From assembly GCF_963678635.1 (NCBI RefSeq), contig NC_087066.1, positions 45,495,225 through 45,559,224 of the forward strand: a DNA stretch of 64,000 nt, written 5' to 3'. The notes below the pieces were generated by a model. It worked only from the letters and a program-made list of their open reading frames with translations. It ran no database searches and was not told the DNA's origin. Source of the DNA: Symsagittifera roscoffensis. Its lineage: Eukaryota; Xenacoelomorpha; Acoela; Convolutidae. A program made the position numbers and the translations under genes. Shown one piece after another: positions 13,096-26,120 of the stretch. The stretch's first letter is position 1, and each line of letters begins with the position of its first letter.

Positions 13096-14448
13096 TGAAG
13101 CAACCTAAAATAATGAATTCGGTCAAGGTGCAAGTCTTTACACATGTTAGAATTTTATTGGCACGATCAGAAAAAACTCAGAAATAAAGAAAGATCAGAG
13201 AGCAGCGTTCTCGCGGAAACCGCTTACAATTCAAAAAACGGAAGGCCTGCAAGAAACGAAGGTCTGCGAATATAATGACCGTTTTGGGCAAAGTCCAGTT
13301 TCTGAAATTACCCATTTCATCCCGCATCAGTAAAAATTCAAAAAATATCATACAGGTACTAGCTGAGCCCCTAGTTTTCGTTGGTTTTCGAAAAATTTTG
13401 GTTTATCTATTTTCCAAATTTTTTTTCGACTTACTTTTTAAATTTTTTTGTTTTATCGCAAGTTTTTTTCATTCGCTAGTCAAGTGATAACCATACATAA
13501 TTGTCAAAAATGAGTATATCACCCCGTTATTTTTAAGGTACTATTACGATAGAGTGGCCCCTCAAAATAGCAACTAAGACAGACAGATCCCGTATGCATT
13601 TCGCATGTTATTATTTTGAAATTAATTTGTGTATAAATTATTCATTTCAAAAATCCAAAAATCTCGCGAATTATTACAGATTTAAAGATTAAACATTTTT
13701 AAAACTACATAAATTACATCAAGAAACTTGCTCTCTTCATTTTATTTCAAAGTTTAAAAACCATAATTGGGTTAAATTACTTGTCATCAAAATTCAATTT
13801 TGCCGTTTTTTTTGAAGTTTTCACCTTAAAATTGTAGTTTTACGAAATAACAAAACATTTGATATTATACTGCGACATCTTTTTAAATGGTGAAATAATA
13901 ATTATTAAATAGCCTTAGAGCTCTAGATGTTTTATTCTCAAAGCACCTGGTTTTTTCAATGGACCTGGTTTTTTCATAGTTGTACCATAATCAATAACTT
14001 TGGATGCAAGAAGGATCAGCCGCCACCTCTGCTACTATAGAGTTTTGTTATCGATCAGTGAGATAATTGTCTTTATTAGGTACTCCCAAGTCCAGAGTAA
14101 GCAAATGTTTCTGTCTGTCAATCAGTTAAAGTCAATGGTTTCATTCAATACTAAATGATCACGTTTTGTTTTTTATGCTAAGAAATTTGTCTACAATTCC
14201 TCTTGGTCTACATGATATGAACTTACTGCCTGAAACAAAAGCACTTTTCTTGGCTGAGTGTAAAAATGTAACAAAACAGTAATGATAATGATGAACAAAA
14301 CAGTGCGAAAAATGAGGAATTTCCGATACGGCAAGCGCGGATTTCAGGATTTTTTTTTATAACTAGAAATGTTTCTCCAGCTTGGTTATTTCAAAAATAT
14401 TTACCACTGCTGCATGTTCGGAATTATGCGCCGGAAACGGAGGCGGAG

Positions 14449-14797
14449 CAATAAGCAGAATGATCCAAGCGCAGAATGGGTCCAAGAGCAGAAAAACAGA
14501 ACAAAATTGCCTTACGTTGGTTTATACGGGCTAATTGATAAAGCAAATTTTTAGAATGGTCAAAAATACCAAGAAAATGAATAAATTACGCATGAATTGA
14601 ATAATTTCATTCGGTTTTCTGATAAGAAAGTTTTGAGAAATCTTGATTAAATTATTCAAATTATGCATAAAATGTGCAGTTGCTTTGTTATTATTGTCAT
14701 TTCTGATAATTAGGTAACCGATTAGCTTATAAAAATTGACATTTTTCAGTTTTTCTGCTCTTGGACCCTTTCTGCTCTTAGATCATTCTGCTTATTG
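14449..14797. mobile_element. MITE-1 copy in B unit 3
   Basis: It is 349 bp with both inverted ends intact. It has a substitution (attgtcatttc) near 14695. Confidence 0.75.
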
Positions 14798-14865
14798 ACT
14801 GGCCACCGCCGGAAACACAGGTACATTAAGAGACTCTGCTTCATTGTATTGCCAAGTAAAACAAC

Positions 14866-15229
14866 GGTGCTAGGGATTTTAGCGGCAGGTTTTTTTTTAG
14901 CAGACACAACAATTATAAAGTAAGATAGCTAACTTCAAACGCGGCATTGGCGATTAGCGATCGCTTACTCCGCTGCGCTTCAATTCAACACGAGTGTTAT
15001 TGTGCGCGTTGTTTTTGTTTTGCCGCTAATTTAGACTTGTTTTTTTTGAAGTTGATAGTAATGTTGACAAATCGTGAGATAATTGACTTGATTGGTGAAG
15101 CTTGGCCCCACACTGAGCGTCTTTTTGAGTCTGTCAATCAATCATCCATCACATTATTACGTTTGTCTGCTTAAAGACTCATTTTTCACTTTTATGCTAA
15201 AAGATTTGTCTGCTAAACGATCGGTCCCC
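14866..15229. mobile_element. MITE-2 copy in B unit 3
   Basis: It is nearly identical to the other satellite copies. It has one extra T in the run near 14892. Confidence 0.65.
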
Positions 15230-15408
15230 TGAAGCAACCTAAAATAATGAATTCGGTCAAGGTGCAAGTCTTTACACATGTTAGAATTTTATTGGCACGA
15301 TCAGAAAAAACTCAGAAATAAAGAAAGATCAGAGAGCAGCGTTCTCGCGGAAACCGCTTACAATTCAAAAAACGGAAGGCCTGCAAGAAACGAAGGTCTG
15401 CGAATATA

Positions 15409-15715
15409 ATGACCGTTTTGGGCAAAGTCCAGTTTCTGAAATTACCCATTTCATCCCGCATCAGTAAAAATTCAAAAAATATCATACAGGTACTAGCTGA
15501 GCCCCTAGTTTTCGTTGGTTTTCGAAAAATTTTGGTTTATCTATTTTCCAAATTTTTTTTCGACTTACTTTTTAAATTTTTTTGTTTTATCGCAAGTTGT
15601 TTTCATTCGCTAGTCAAGTGATAACCATACATAATTGTCAAAAATGAGTATATCACCCCGTTATTTTTAAGGTACTATTACGATAGAGTGGCCCCTCAAA
15701 ATAGCAACTAAGACA
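15409..15715. repeat. Satellite B, second truncated unit
   Basis: It has the same 307-bp extent and the same breakpoint word (ctaagacag) as 10842-11148. The sequence that follows is an A unit instead of a B unit. Confidence 0.9.
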
Positions 15716-18700
15716 GTTTTGGGCAAAGTCCAGTTTCTGAAATTACCCATTTCATCCCGCATCAGTAAAAATTCAAAAAATATCATACAGGTACTAGCTG
15801 AGCCCCTAGTTTTGTTGGTTTTCTAAAAATTTTGGTTTATCTTTTTTTTCCAAATTTTTTTCGACTTACTTTTTAAAATTTCTCAAAAGTTCGTTACTTC
15901 TTGACCGGCTTGTTGTTCTTGTCACATTCCTTTTGGCGAAGGTAATTGAAGTCATGAGTTAGTTCGCAATTTTTTTGGCCAAAATATTTTTGTAGAACGG
16001 TTGGTTTTGCACCTTAGGTAACACTGTCGCTTTCGAACTTTATGATAATGTATGGAACTGTGTTTTTTTATATTATTTTAGTTTTTCTGAGAAGCTTCGG
16101 AAGTTTTTTGTTCACTTTTTGCAACAAATTTAGTTTTGCTTGAAAGCTACACTGGCGATTTTCGAAAATTGGGTATCTTTGGAAAGGCTGCTTGCTCTTT
16201 TTGTGCATGTAGGATCATCCAGTCTCTTTAACTGTACCTCGCTGTCTACAGCCTTCGAAAAAGTCTGGAGTATCTTGACCCATAATTTTGGACTTTAGTT
16301 GTTTTTCTTACAACCAATTTCCAAAGGATAAAAATGGCTGCGTGAAGCTCCCCTGTGAGAACGTCTACGGCGCAATTTTTTGCAAAATAAGTCATGGACC
16401 TCGGAGAAATATAAGTTTTGATTTTTTTTGATCGGTTATGGAAACTTGATTTTTTTTATACTTTTCTCGAGATTTATCCTCTCAAACCTGAAATATTGGG
16501 CTCAGTTGAAGTAGCGGATTATGGGAAGCTCCCCTGATTAGCTGATTATGGGCAAATTTTTGCACAAAAAGTTATGGCCCCCGGAAGTTTCCGTTTCTTT
16601 CCATTTTTTTTGAAATTTTTTTACTTATCTCGACAACTATGCTCCCAAAATTGAGGCTCTGGGTTCAATCGAAAAAAGGTTATCTGTAGTTTTGCTGCAT
16701 AAGCGGAAACGCCTATGTTTTCTTTTACAAAAAGCTACAACTCTCGGAAAAATCATTTTTCTAATGACCGTTTTGGGCAAAGTCCAGTTTCTGAAATTAC
16801 CCATTTCATCCCGCATCAGTAAAAATTCAAAAAGTATCATACAGGTACTAGCTGAGCCCCTAGTTTTGTTGGTTTTCGAAAAATTTTGGTTTATCTATTT
16901 TTTTCCAAATTTTTTTCGACTTACTTTTTAAAATTTCTCAAAAGTTCGTTACTTCTTGACCGGCTTGTTGTTCTTGTCACATTCCTTTTGGCGAAGGTAA
17001 TTGAAGTCATGAGTTAGTTCGCAATTTTTTTGGCCAAATTATTTTTGTAGAACGGTTGGTTTTGCACCTTAGGTAACACTGTCGCTTTCGAACTTTATGA
17101 TAATGTATGGAACTGTGTTTTTTTATATTATTTTAGTTTTTCTGAGAAGCTTCGGAAGTTTTTTGTTCACTTTTTGCAACAAATTTAGTTTTGCTTGAAA
17201 GCTACACTGGCGATTTTCGAAAATTGGGTATCTTTGGAAAGGCTGCTTGCTCTTTTTGTGCATGTATGATCATCCAGTCTCTTTAACTGTACCTCGCTGT
17301 CTACAGCCTTCGAAAAAGTCTGGAGTATCTTGACCCATAATTTTGGACTTTAGTTGTTTTTCTTACAACCAATTTCCAAAGGATAAAAATGGCTGCGTGA
17401 AGCTCCCCTGTGAGAGCGGCTACGGCGCAATTTTTTGCAAAATAAGTCATGGACCTCGGAGAAATATAAGTTTTGATTTTTTTTGATCGGTTATGGAAAC
17501 TTGATTTTTTTTATACTTTTCTCGAGATTTATCCTCTCAAACCTGAAATATTGGGCTCAGTTGAAGTAGCGGATTATGGGAAGCTCCCCTGATTAGCTGA
17601 TTATGGGCAAATTTTTGCACAAAAAGTTATGGCCCCCGGAAGTTTCAGTTTCTTTCCATTTTTTTTGAAATTTTTTTACTTATCTCGACAACTATGCTCC
17701 CAAAATTGAGGCTCTGGGTTCAATCGAAAAAAGGTTATCTGTAGTTTTGCTGCATAAGCGGAAACGCCTATGTTTTCTTTTACAAAAAGCTACAACTCTC
17801 GGAAAAATCATTTTTCTAATGACCGTTTTGGGCAAAGTCCAGTTTCTGAGATTACCCATTTCATCCCGCATCAGTAAAAATTCAAAAAGTATCATACAGG
17901 TACTAGCTGAGCCCCTAGTTTTGTTGGTTTTCGAAAAATTTTGGTTTATCTATTTTTTTCCAAATTTTTTTCGACTTACTTTTTAAAATTTCTCAAAAGT
18001 TCGTTACTTCTTGACCGGCTTGTTGTTCTTGTCACATTCCTTTTGGCGAAGGTAATTGAAGTCATGAGTTAGTTCGCAATTTTTTTGGCCAAATTATTTT
18101 TGTAGAACGGTTGGTTTTGCACCTTAGGTAACACTGTCGCTTTCGAACTTTATGATAATGTATGGAACTGTGTTTTTTTATATTATTTAAGTTTTTCTGA
18201 GAAGCTTCGGAAGTTTTTTGTTCACTTTTTGCAACAAATTTAGTTTTGCTTGAAAGCTACACTGGCGATTTTCGAAAATTGGGTATCTTTGGAAAGGCTG
18301 CTTGCTCTTTTTGTGCATGTATGATCATCCAGTCTCTTTAACTGTACCTCGCTGTCTACAGCCTTCGAAAAAGTCTGGAGTATCTTGACCCATAATTTTG
18401 GACTTTATTTGTTTTTCTTACAACCAATTTCCAAAGGATAAAAATGGCTGCGTGAAGCTCCCCTGTGAGAGCGGCTACGGCGCAATTTTTTGCAAAATAA
18501 GTCGTGGACCTCGGAGAAATATAAGTTTTGATTTTTTTTGATCGGTTATGGAAACTTGATTTTTTTTATACTTTTCTCGAGATTTATCCTCTCAAACCTG
18601 AAATATTGGGCTCAGTTGAAGTAGCGGATTATGGGAAGCTCCCCTGATTAGCTGATTATGGGCAAATTTTTGCACAAAAAGTTATGGCCCCCGGAAGTTT

Positions 18701-18873
18701 CAGTTTCTTTCCATTTTTTTTGAAATGTTTTTACTTATCTCGACAACTACGCTCCCAAAATTGAGGCTCTGGGTTCAATCGAAAAAAGGTTATCTGTAGT
18801 TTTGCTGCATAAGCGGAAACGCCTATGTTTTCTTATACAAAAAGCTACAACTCTCGGAAAAATCATTTTTCTA
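15716..18873. repeat. Satellite A array 2, three units
   Basis: The anchor word recurs at 15716, 16764, 17819 and 18874, giving units of 1048, 1055 and 1055 bp. These units closely resemble those of the first array. They have small private changes shared among themselves, such as gccaaattattttt in the last two, so they expanded locally. Confidence 0.93.
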
Positions 18874-20046
18874 ATGACCGTTTTGGGCAAAGTCCAGTTT
18901 CTGAAATTACCCATTTCATCCTGCATCAGTAAAAATTCAAAAAATATCATACAGGTACTAGCTGAGCCCCTAGTTTTCGTTGGTTTTCGAAAAATTTTGG
19001 TTTATCTATTTTCCAAATTTTTTTTCGACTTACTTTTTAAATTTTTTTGTTTTATCGCAAGTTTTTTTCATTCGCTAGTCAAGTGATAACCATACATAAT
19101 TGTCAAAAATGAGTATATCACCCCGTTATTTTTAAGGTACTATTACGATAGAGTGGCCCCTCAAAATAGCAACTAAGACAGACAGATCCCGTATGCATTT
19201 CGCATGTTATTATTTTGAAATTAATTTGTGTATAATTTATTCATTTCAAAAATCCAAAAATCTCGCGAATTATTACAGATTTAAAGATTAAACATTTTTA
19301 AAACTACATAAATTACATCAAGAAACTTGCTCTCTTCATTTTATTTCAAAGTTTAAAAACCATAATTGGGTTAAATTACTTGTCATCAAAATTCAATTTT
19401 GCCGTTTTTTTGAAGTTTTCACCTTAAAATTGTAGTTTTACGAAATAACAAAACATTTGATATTATACTGCGACATCTTTTTAAATGGTGAAATAATAAT
19501 TATTAAATAGCTTTAGAGCTCTAGATGTTTTAATCTCAAAGCACCTGGTTTTTTCAATGGACCTGGTTTTTTCATAGTTGTACCATAATCAATAACTTTG
19601 GATGCAAGAAGGATCAGCCGCCACCTCTGCTACTATAGAGTTTTGTTATCGATCAGTGAGATAATTGTCTGTATTAGGTACTCCCAAGTCCAGAGTAAGC
19701 AAATGTTTCTGTCTGTCAATCAGTTAAAGTCAATGGTTTCATTCAATACTAAATGATCACGTTTTGTTTTTTATGCTAAGAAATTTGTCTACAATTCCTC
19801 TTGGTCTACATGATATGAACTTACTGCCTGAAACAAAAGCACTTTTCTTGGCTGAGTGTAAAAATGTAACAAAACAGTAATGATAATGATGAACAAAACA
19901 GTGCGAAAAATGAGGAATTTCCGATACGGCAAGCGCGGATTTCAGGATTTTTTTTTATAACTAGAAATGTTTCTCCAGCTTGGTTATTTCAAAAATATTT
20001 ACCACTGCTGCATGTTCGGAATTATGCGCCGGAAACGGAGGCGGAG

Positions 20047-20395
20047 CAATAAGCAGAATGATCCAAGCGCAGAATGGGTCCAAGAGCAGAAAAACAGAAC
20101 AAAATTGCCTTACGTTGGTTTATACGGGCTAATTGATAAAGCAAATTTTTAGAATGGTCAAAAATACCAAGAAAATGAATAAATTACGCATGAATTGAAT
20201 AATTTCATTCGGTTTTCTGATAAGAAAGTTTTGAGAAATCTTGATTAAATTATTCAAATTATGCATAAAATGTGCAGTTGCTTTGTTATTATTGACATTT
20301 CTGATAATTAGGTAACCGATTAGCTTATAAAAATTGACATTTTTCAGTTTTTCTGCTCTTGGACCCTTTCTGCTCTTAGATCATTCTGCTTATTG
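20047..20395. mobile_element. MITE-1 copy in B unit 4
   Basis: It is 349 bp with both inverted ends intact and nearly identical to the other three copies. Confidence 0.75.
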
Positions 20396-20463
20396 ACTGG
20401 CCACCGCCGGAAACACAGGTACATTAAGAGACTCTGCTTCATTGTATTGCCAAGTAAAACAAC

Positions 20464-20824
20464 GGTGCTAGGGATTTTAGCGGCAGGTTTTTTTTAGCAG
20501 ACAACAATTATAAAGTAAGATAGCTAACTTCAAACGCGGCATTGGCGATTAGCGATCGCTTACTCCGCTGCGCTTCAATTCAACACGAGTGTTATTGTGC
20601 GCGTTGTTTTTTTTTTGCCGCTAATTTAGACTTGTTTTTTTTGAAGTTGATAGTTATGTTGACAAATCGTGAGATAATTGACTTGATTGGTGAAGCTTGG
20701 CCCCACACTGAGCGTCTTTTTGAGTCTGTCAATCAATCATCCATCACATTATTACGTTTGTCTGCTTAAAGACTCATTTTTCACTTTTATGCTAAAAGAT
20801 TTGTCTGCTAAACGATCGGTCCCC
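20464..20824. mobile_element. MITE-2 copy in B unit 4
   Basis: It is like the other satellite copies. It differs near 20606 by a run of T bases in place of tttttg. Confidence 0.65.
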
Positions 20825-21003
20825 TGAAGCAACCTAAAATAATGAATTCGGTCAAGGTGCAAGTCTTTACACATGTTAGAATTTTATTGGCACGATCAGA
20901 AAAAACTCAGAAATAAAGAAAGATCAGAGAGCAGCGTTCTCGCGGAAACCGCTTACAATTCAAAAAACGGAAGGCCTGCAAGAAACGAAGGTCTGCGAAT
21001 ATA

Positions 21004-22280
21004 AAAGAAAAAATAAACTATAAAAATGAAAATAAATATACAAAAAAGATCTTTAAAAAGCTTGAAAATATGTGCCGAAGTTTTTTTTTTACAAAGTGTC
21101 GAAAAGATATAGGTTTCTCAAATATGAAAAGACCGAATCAATTCTTTCTTGTTATACATCCAGCGATTTTATTTTTTTGAATGAAATTATCCAATTATGC
21201 ATGAATAGATAAAAACTAGTTGTGATTTCATGCTTAAATATTTGCTGAGGATCTTTGTTTTTCTCGCAAAAAAAACTTTTTTGTTCTCGTTATTGCAATT
21301 ACTATGATTGTTTATAGAAAAATTGGATCAAGTTAACATGTTAATTTCCTCCTCCTCAAGCGGTTTTGGTGGATGTAAACTTGGTGCGAAAATGTTTTCG
21401 CGCATTTGAAACAAAATCATGTTCTGTTATAAATGAAAACGTTTTTCGCAGTCAGTATTCTTCATCTTCAAAAATCATTTCTTAAACAATACCAACTCGT
21501 TTGCAATTGCTTAATTTTTTCCAAAACATGTTTACAGTAGAATACCACAACAAGTGACACTTTTTGTTGAAAATCAACAAAAACTTCAAACTCGGAAAAT
21601 AAAACTGTGCACAAAGTCGCAAAATAAAATTGTGTTTTTTATATGTCTTCAAACAAAGTTTTACGTAACTAATTTCATAAATTTTCATTTGACTTTGAAA
21701 GTTTTCTGTTTCGTAACAAGAAATGATGTTCAATTGACGCTTTCCGAAAGTTAATCCCTATAGAAAATTTAATTATTTATTTACGATGAAACTGCGATAA
21801 AAACGATTTTATAATGGCAATCAACTAGAAGCATCAAAATGCAAAGAGAATCCTAAAATTGAAGAAATTTCCAGAATCAGCCTGAAAGCAAAACACTTTG
21901 AGATTTGGCAACTGCTTGGATTGACTTGCACTTAACGTGAGCTGACTAACACATGCTATTGTCTTATGTTTATGCAACTTGGAGTTATTTATCCATAATC
22001 GTTGTTTTTTGTGAAACTTCATCAGAGATGCCGAAAAGCTAGAAAAAACATTATATCTGAAACAGAAAAAATGTATCTCCCCGGGCAGAGCTGCTTACTT
22101 AAATGTTTTCATCCCGAGCAAAATTTGTTATATTTCGAACATATCCACCAAATTCCCAAATTTTCCGACTATGCTTGGCTGAAACAAATAAGCTAGATTG
22201 TGCTCGACCCATGGATTATCTGTTTTGACCAAGCTCTTTGTTTTTCCCGACGTTCTCTATTAACCTCACTTCTAGAAAAT
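21004..22280. other. Unique AT-rich sequence, no gene supported
   Basis: This is A/T-rich single-copy-looking sequence. Short frames exist on both strands (for example 21482-21733 minus and 22002-22196 plus). They have no recognisable motif, no good start context and overlap each other, so none is called. Confidence 0.5.
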
Positions 22281-22350
22281 ATACTAAATGAATGACAGAA
22301 AAGTTATGACACTTATCTGTATACTAAATGAATGACAGAAACGTTATGGC
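22281..22350. repeat. Direct repeat, 40-bp period
   Basis: The word atactaaatgaatgacagaa starts at 22281 and again at 22321. It is followed in both places by a/cgttatg. This is a simple two-copy tandem duplication. Confidence 0.85.
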
Positions 22351-22549
22351 CATGATTCTTCTGAATCTAAATTTTTCTGGAATTTATCAGTCAAAGTACA
22401 ATTGACGCTTTACATTCTTCAGCCCGGAGTGCTCTCAACTTTTTATTTGAGAGACAGTCAACTTCTCAGACCAACTTCAAGGCTATACAGTACCTGTCTA
22501 TTTTTTCTCCAACATTTTGCGTGCAAAGATTCATTTCATGCGTGCAAAG

Positions 22550-23395
22550 GTAAACCGAGCTAACTAAAAACAACAGTTTCTTTGCTTAGTTTGAAAAACT
22601 TAATTTTTTCTCACCAATTTGCTCTATGAAATAATTTGAAAAGTAACAAAAAGTTTTCTCAAGAATTCTTCAGAAAAAATTTTTTGAGAGCCGATTCGCT
22701 GTATGTAATGACTTGAAACTTTTCTAAGTTATCGCTTGAATAGCGTGCATAAGAATGCACATATTGTTTGCGAACCGAATTGCCCCTTGAACTGACCTGA
22801 AAAATTTCAAGTTTTTTTTGGTCGAATAGTTTGCTTACAGAGTTTTAATTTTTTTGCGAATGATTCAATTTATGATCATTTTATCGGTTGTATAGCTTGC
22901 TAAAACAACAAAAATTTGTTTTCTAACCATTTTTTGATCAAATTTAAATAATTTAAAATGCTATTGAGTAACCAGCTCGCTTAAAAAGACTTACAATTAA
23001 TGCAAAATTTTTCGATCAATGAGTCAACTTGAAATATTTCAAACTTTCGTCGATTGGTTAGCTTGTCTAAAATGTTTAAAAGTTTTCACGAAACGATACC
23101 CTTTATGAATTAAGTTCACGTTTCCTTCCTTGAATAGCTAATTTAAACAAAAGTTATTTTTTGCGAACCGAATTACTCAACGAAACAAATTGAAATATTT
23201 CAAAGTCCCATCGATTGATAAGTTGGCTTTAAATACTCGAACAAACGAGTACGCTCTATGAAATCGACGAATTGTTTCGAAGTATCATCCAATGAGTAGC
23301 TCACTGAAGTTAACTTCAGTTTTTTGCGATAAGATTCGCTCCATTGAAATTTTTCAGTTTTGTTGATTCTAAATAAACATTTTTTTTGCTTACGT
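22550..23395. repeat. Degenerate tandem repeat, period about 85 bp
   Basis: A loose consensus recurs roughly every 80-100 bp: gcgaaccgattcgct, then ttgaaatatttcaaag, then catcgattgaatagcttgct. Instances are clear near 22715, 22800, 22880, 23030, 23190 and 23275, and the pattern continues through about 23720 inside the next duplication. Copies are strongly diverged, so this is an old array. Confidence 0.7.
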
Positions 23396-24643
23396 TTTAT
23401 GATCTAATTTGAAATATTTTAAAGTTCCATTGATTGAATTGCTGCCTCAAATAAAGTTTGATTTTTTTGCGATTTGATTTGCTCTACGCTATAAAGTCAA
23501 ATATTTCAAAGTGCCATTTGTTGAATATTTCACCTAAAATAACTTGAACTACTTGCAAACCAATTCGTTTTCCTAATTGATTGTCTGTTTTATGAATTAA
23601 TTTTAAGTTTCATCAAAAAATAGCTCATTAAAAGTAATTTGAAGTTATTGCAAACCGGCTCGCTCTATGCAAAAACATGGAAAGTTTGAAAGTTACATCG
23701 CTTGCATAGCTTGCTTATGTTAATTTGATGACAACTAGTACTGTGCTATGACATTATAAACGTTTTCTTTTTAAAAGTTTGTCTCAAGTTTGCGTTCTAT
23801 TTTGGTTTCAATTTATCATGTGCCTCAGAAATAAACTTTTAAGGGTGGGCTGGAGTAAGTCTGGTATCCGAGCTGCTAACTCAATCTCAGAAAAAGACTT
23901 TTTCGATAACGAGCTATGGATTTTGGAACAAGTTTCACTCATAATCTTTTGAGGATACAGAGAGAAGAATTAAAAAGAAGTACGACGTGATGGTTTTTTT
24001 TCCCAGTGCGAGACTCATGTTGAAATATTGAAAGTCACAATTTTTTCAGCGTGCTAAATTTTTTTTTGTTCATTCAAACATTTTATAGTTTTCCCGTTGA
24101 GTTGGTTTTTTTTACACATTTCATGATAAGGTTAATACATAATCCACCAAACTGTAGCGACCCATTAAAATGTGATTTTTTTTTCATTTGAGATTTGTTA
24201 TATATAGCAAATACATTATGATGATATTAAGTATTAAGATCATTTCTGCACAGGGAAAGGACCAATTTACTAACTGTACAGCTCATCGCCGAGAACCGCT
24301 GTTGTGCCCCTGCTTAAGAACTACGTGCAATTTTTGGTTGTTTTTCTGGGCTGGGTAATGTTGCCTCACCCTCGGCAACAAGCACAGATTATGGTGGGCC
24401 TCGGATATCCGACCTTTCGTGTTAAAATTTTGTCGGAACGAACAAAAAGAATGAACGAACAATATAAGAACAAAATACCGTCTTTGTTGGGGGTTCCGCT
24501 CAGAATTTACAAAATACACAGTTTGGTCTGGTAGTTTTTTTTGAAAAAACATATATTTTTTTTAAATTAAAAAACTATTAAACTGACAAAAATTCAGGCT
24601 CATTAAAAACTAATAAGAACTTGATCAATTTTTTTTTCGACCG
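23396..24643. repeat. 1.25-kb tandem duplication, copy 1
   Basis: The copy runs from gatctaatttgaaatattt to gaacttgatcaattttttttt and is repeated immediately downstream. Its left third is made of the 85-bp repeat family. It also contains a less AT-rich core at 24280-24540 with a short inverted repeat (gttgcc...ggcaac near 24359-24380) and the palindrome cggatatccg. An open frame crosses this core but has no recognisable domain. Confidence 0.9.
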
Positions 24644-25888
24644 GTTTTATGATCTAATTTGAAATATTTCAAAATTCAATTGATTGAATAGCTGCCTCAA
24701 AAACAGTTTGATTTTTTTTTGCAATTGATTTGCTCTACGTTATAAAATCAAATATTTCAAAAAGCCATTTGTTGAACATTTCACCTAAAATAACTTGAAC
24801 TACTTGCAAACAAACTCGTTTTACTACTTGATTGTCTGTTTTATGAATTAATTTGAAGTTTCATCAAAAAATAGCTCATTTAAATTAATTTGAAGTTTTG
24901 GCAAACCGGCTCGCTCTATGCAAAAACATGGAAAGTTTGAAAGTTACATCGATTGCATAGCTTGCTTAGGTTAATTTGATGATACCTAGTACTGTGCTAT
25001 GACATTATAAACGTTTTCTTTTTAAAACTTTGTCTCAAGTTTGCGTTCTATTTTGGTTTCAATTTATCTTGTGCCTCAGAAATAAGTTTTTAAGGGTGGG
25101 CTGGAGTAAGTCTGGTATCCGAGCTGCTAACACAATCTCAGAAAAAAGTTCAGATCGATTCACAAAAGACTTTTTCGATAACGAGCTATGGACTTTGGAA
25201 CAAGTTTCACTCATAATCTTTTAAGGATACAGAGAGAAGAATTGAAAAGTAGTACGACGTGATGGTTTTCTTTCCAAGTGCGAGACTCATGTTAAAATAT
25301 TGAAAATTACAATTTTTTCACGTGCTAAAAGTTTTTTTGTTCATTCAAACAATTTATAATTTTCCCGTTGAGTTGGTTTTTTTACACATTTCATGATAAG
25401 ATTCATACATAATCCACCAAACTGTAGCGACCCATTAAAATGTGATTTTTGTTCGTTTGAGATTTGTTATATATATCAAATACATTATGATGATATTAAG
25501 TATTAAGATCATTTATGCACAGGGAAATGGCCAATTTAAAAGCTGTACAGCTCATCGCTGAGAACCGCTGTTGTGCCCCGGCTTAAGAAGTTTGTGCAAT
25601 TTTTAGTTGTTTCTGTGGGCTGGCTAATGTTGCCTCACCCTCGGCAACAAGTTCAGATTATGGTGGGCCTCGGATATCCGACCTTTCGTGTTAAAATTTT
25701 GTCGGAACGAACAAAAAGAATGAACGAACAATATAAGAACAAAATTACCGTCTTTGTTTGGGGCTCCGCTCAGAATTCACAAAATACACAGTTTGAAAAA
25801 AATTATATATTTTTTTCAATTTAAAAAACTATTAAACTGGCAAAAATTTAGGCTCATTAAAAACTAATAAGAACTTGATCAATTTTTT
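24644..25888. repeat. 1.25-kb tandem duplication, copy 2
   Basis: It is colinear with 23396-24643 at roughly 90% identity. It has an extra segment of about 17 bp (gttcagatcgattcaca) near 25148. The open frame across the core differs downstream because of a one-base indel (aaaatacc versus aaaattacc). This argues against selection on a protein. Confidence 0.9.
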
Positions 25889-26120
25889 TACTGAGCTTGG
25901 GAAAATTTGAATCACTGCAAAACAGAACCCCTATGATTTATCGGGAGCACTCTCTGCACAATTTTTAACGATTCAAACTGTCAATTTCGAAATAAAAAAT
26001 TAATTTTTTTTTCAGATCAACTCGAAAAGGTTTTGGATTCTCGTTCTAGAATCAATTTTTTTGATCTTACATCTAGTTTCTGTTTTTTTTTGTGTTTTTC
26101 GACAGAAATTTTGGGATGGT

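Larger units (their letters stand above)
11149..13274. repeat. Satellite B, full unit 2
   Basis: This is a nearly complete B unit that lacks only the first bases (atgacc) because it starts at the recombination-like junction at 11149. It is nearly identical to unit 1 over the whole B body and carries both MITEs. Confidence 0.9.
13275..15408. repeat. Satellite B, full unit 3
   Basis: This complete unit of 2,134 bp joins unit 2 head to tail at gcgaatata/atgaccg. It carries both MITEs and no interruption. Confidence 0.9.
18874..21003. repeat. Satellite B, full unit 4 (array end)
   Basis: This is a second A-to-B switch through the shared 167-bp module. The unit ends with the usual gcgaatata at 21003, but the next base leads into unique AT-rich sequence. 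The end of the satellite domain therefore coincides with a unit boundary. Confidence 0.9.

Noticed and set aside
497-21003. CRISPR array
   Set aside because: Regular repeats are present, but unit lengths are 1-2 kb with no short repeat-spacer pattern, and the sequence is eukaryotic.
24304-24534. Duplicated frame in the 1.25-kb repeat as a conserved gene
   Set aside because: The C-terminal half differs between copies because of a one-base indel, so the frame is not maintained.
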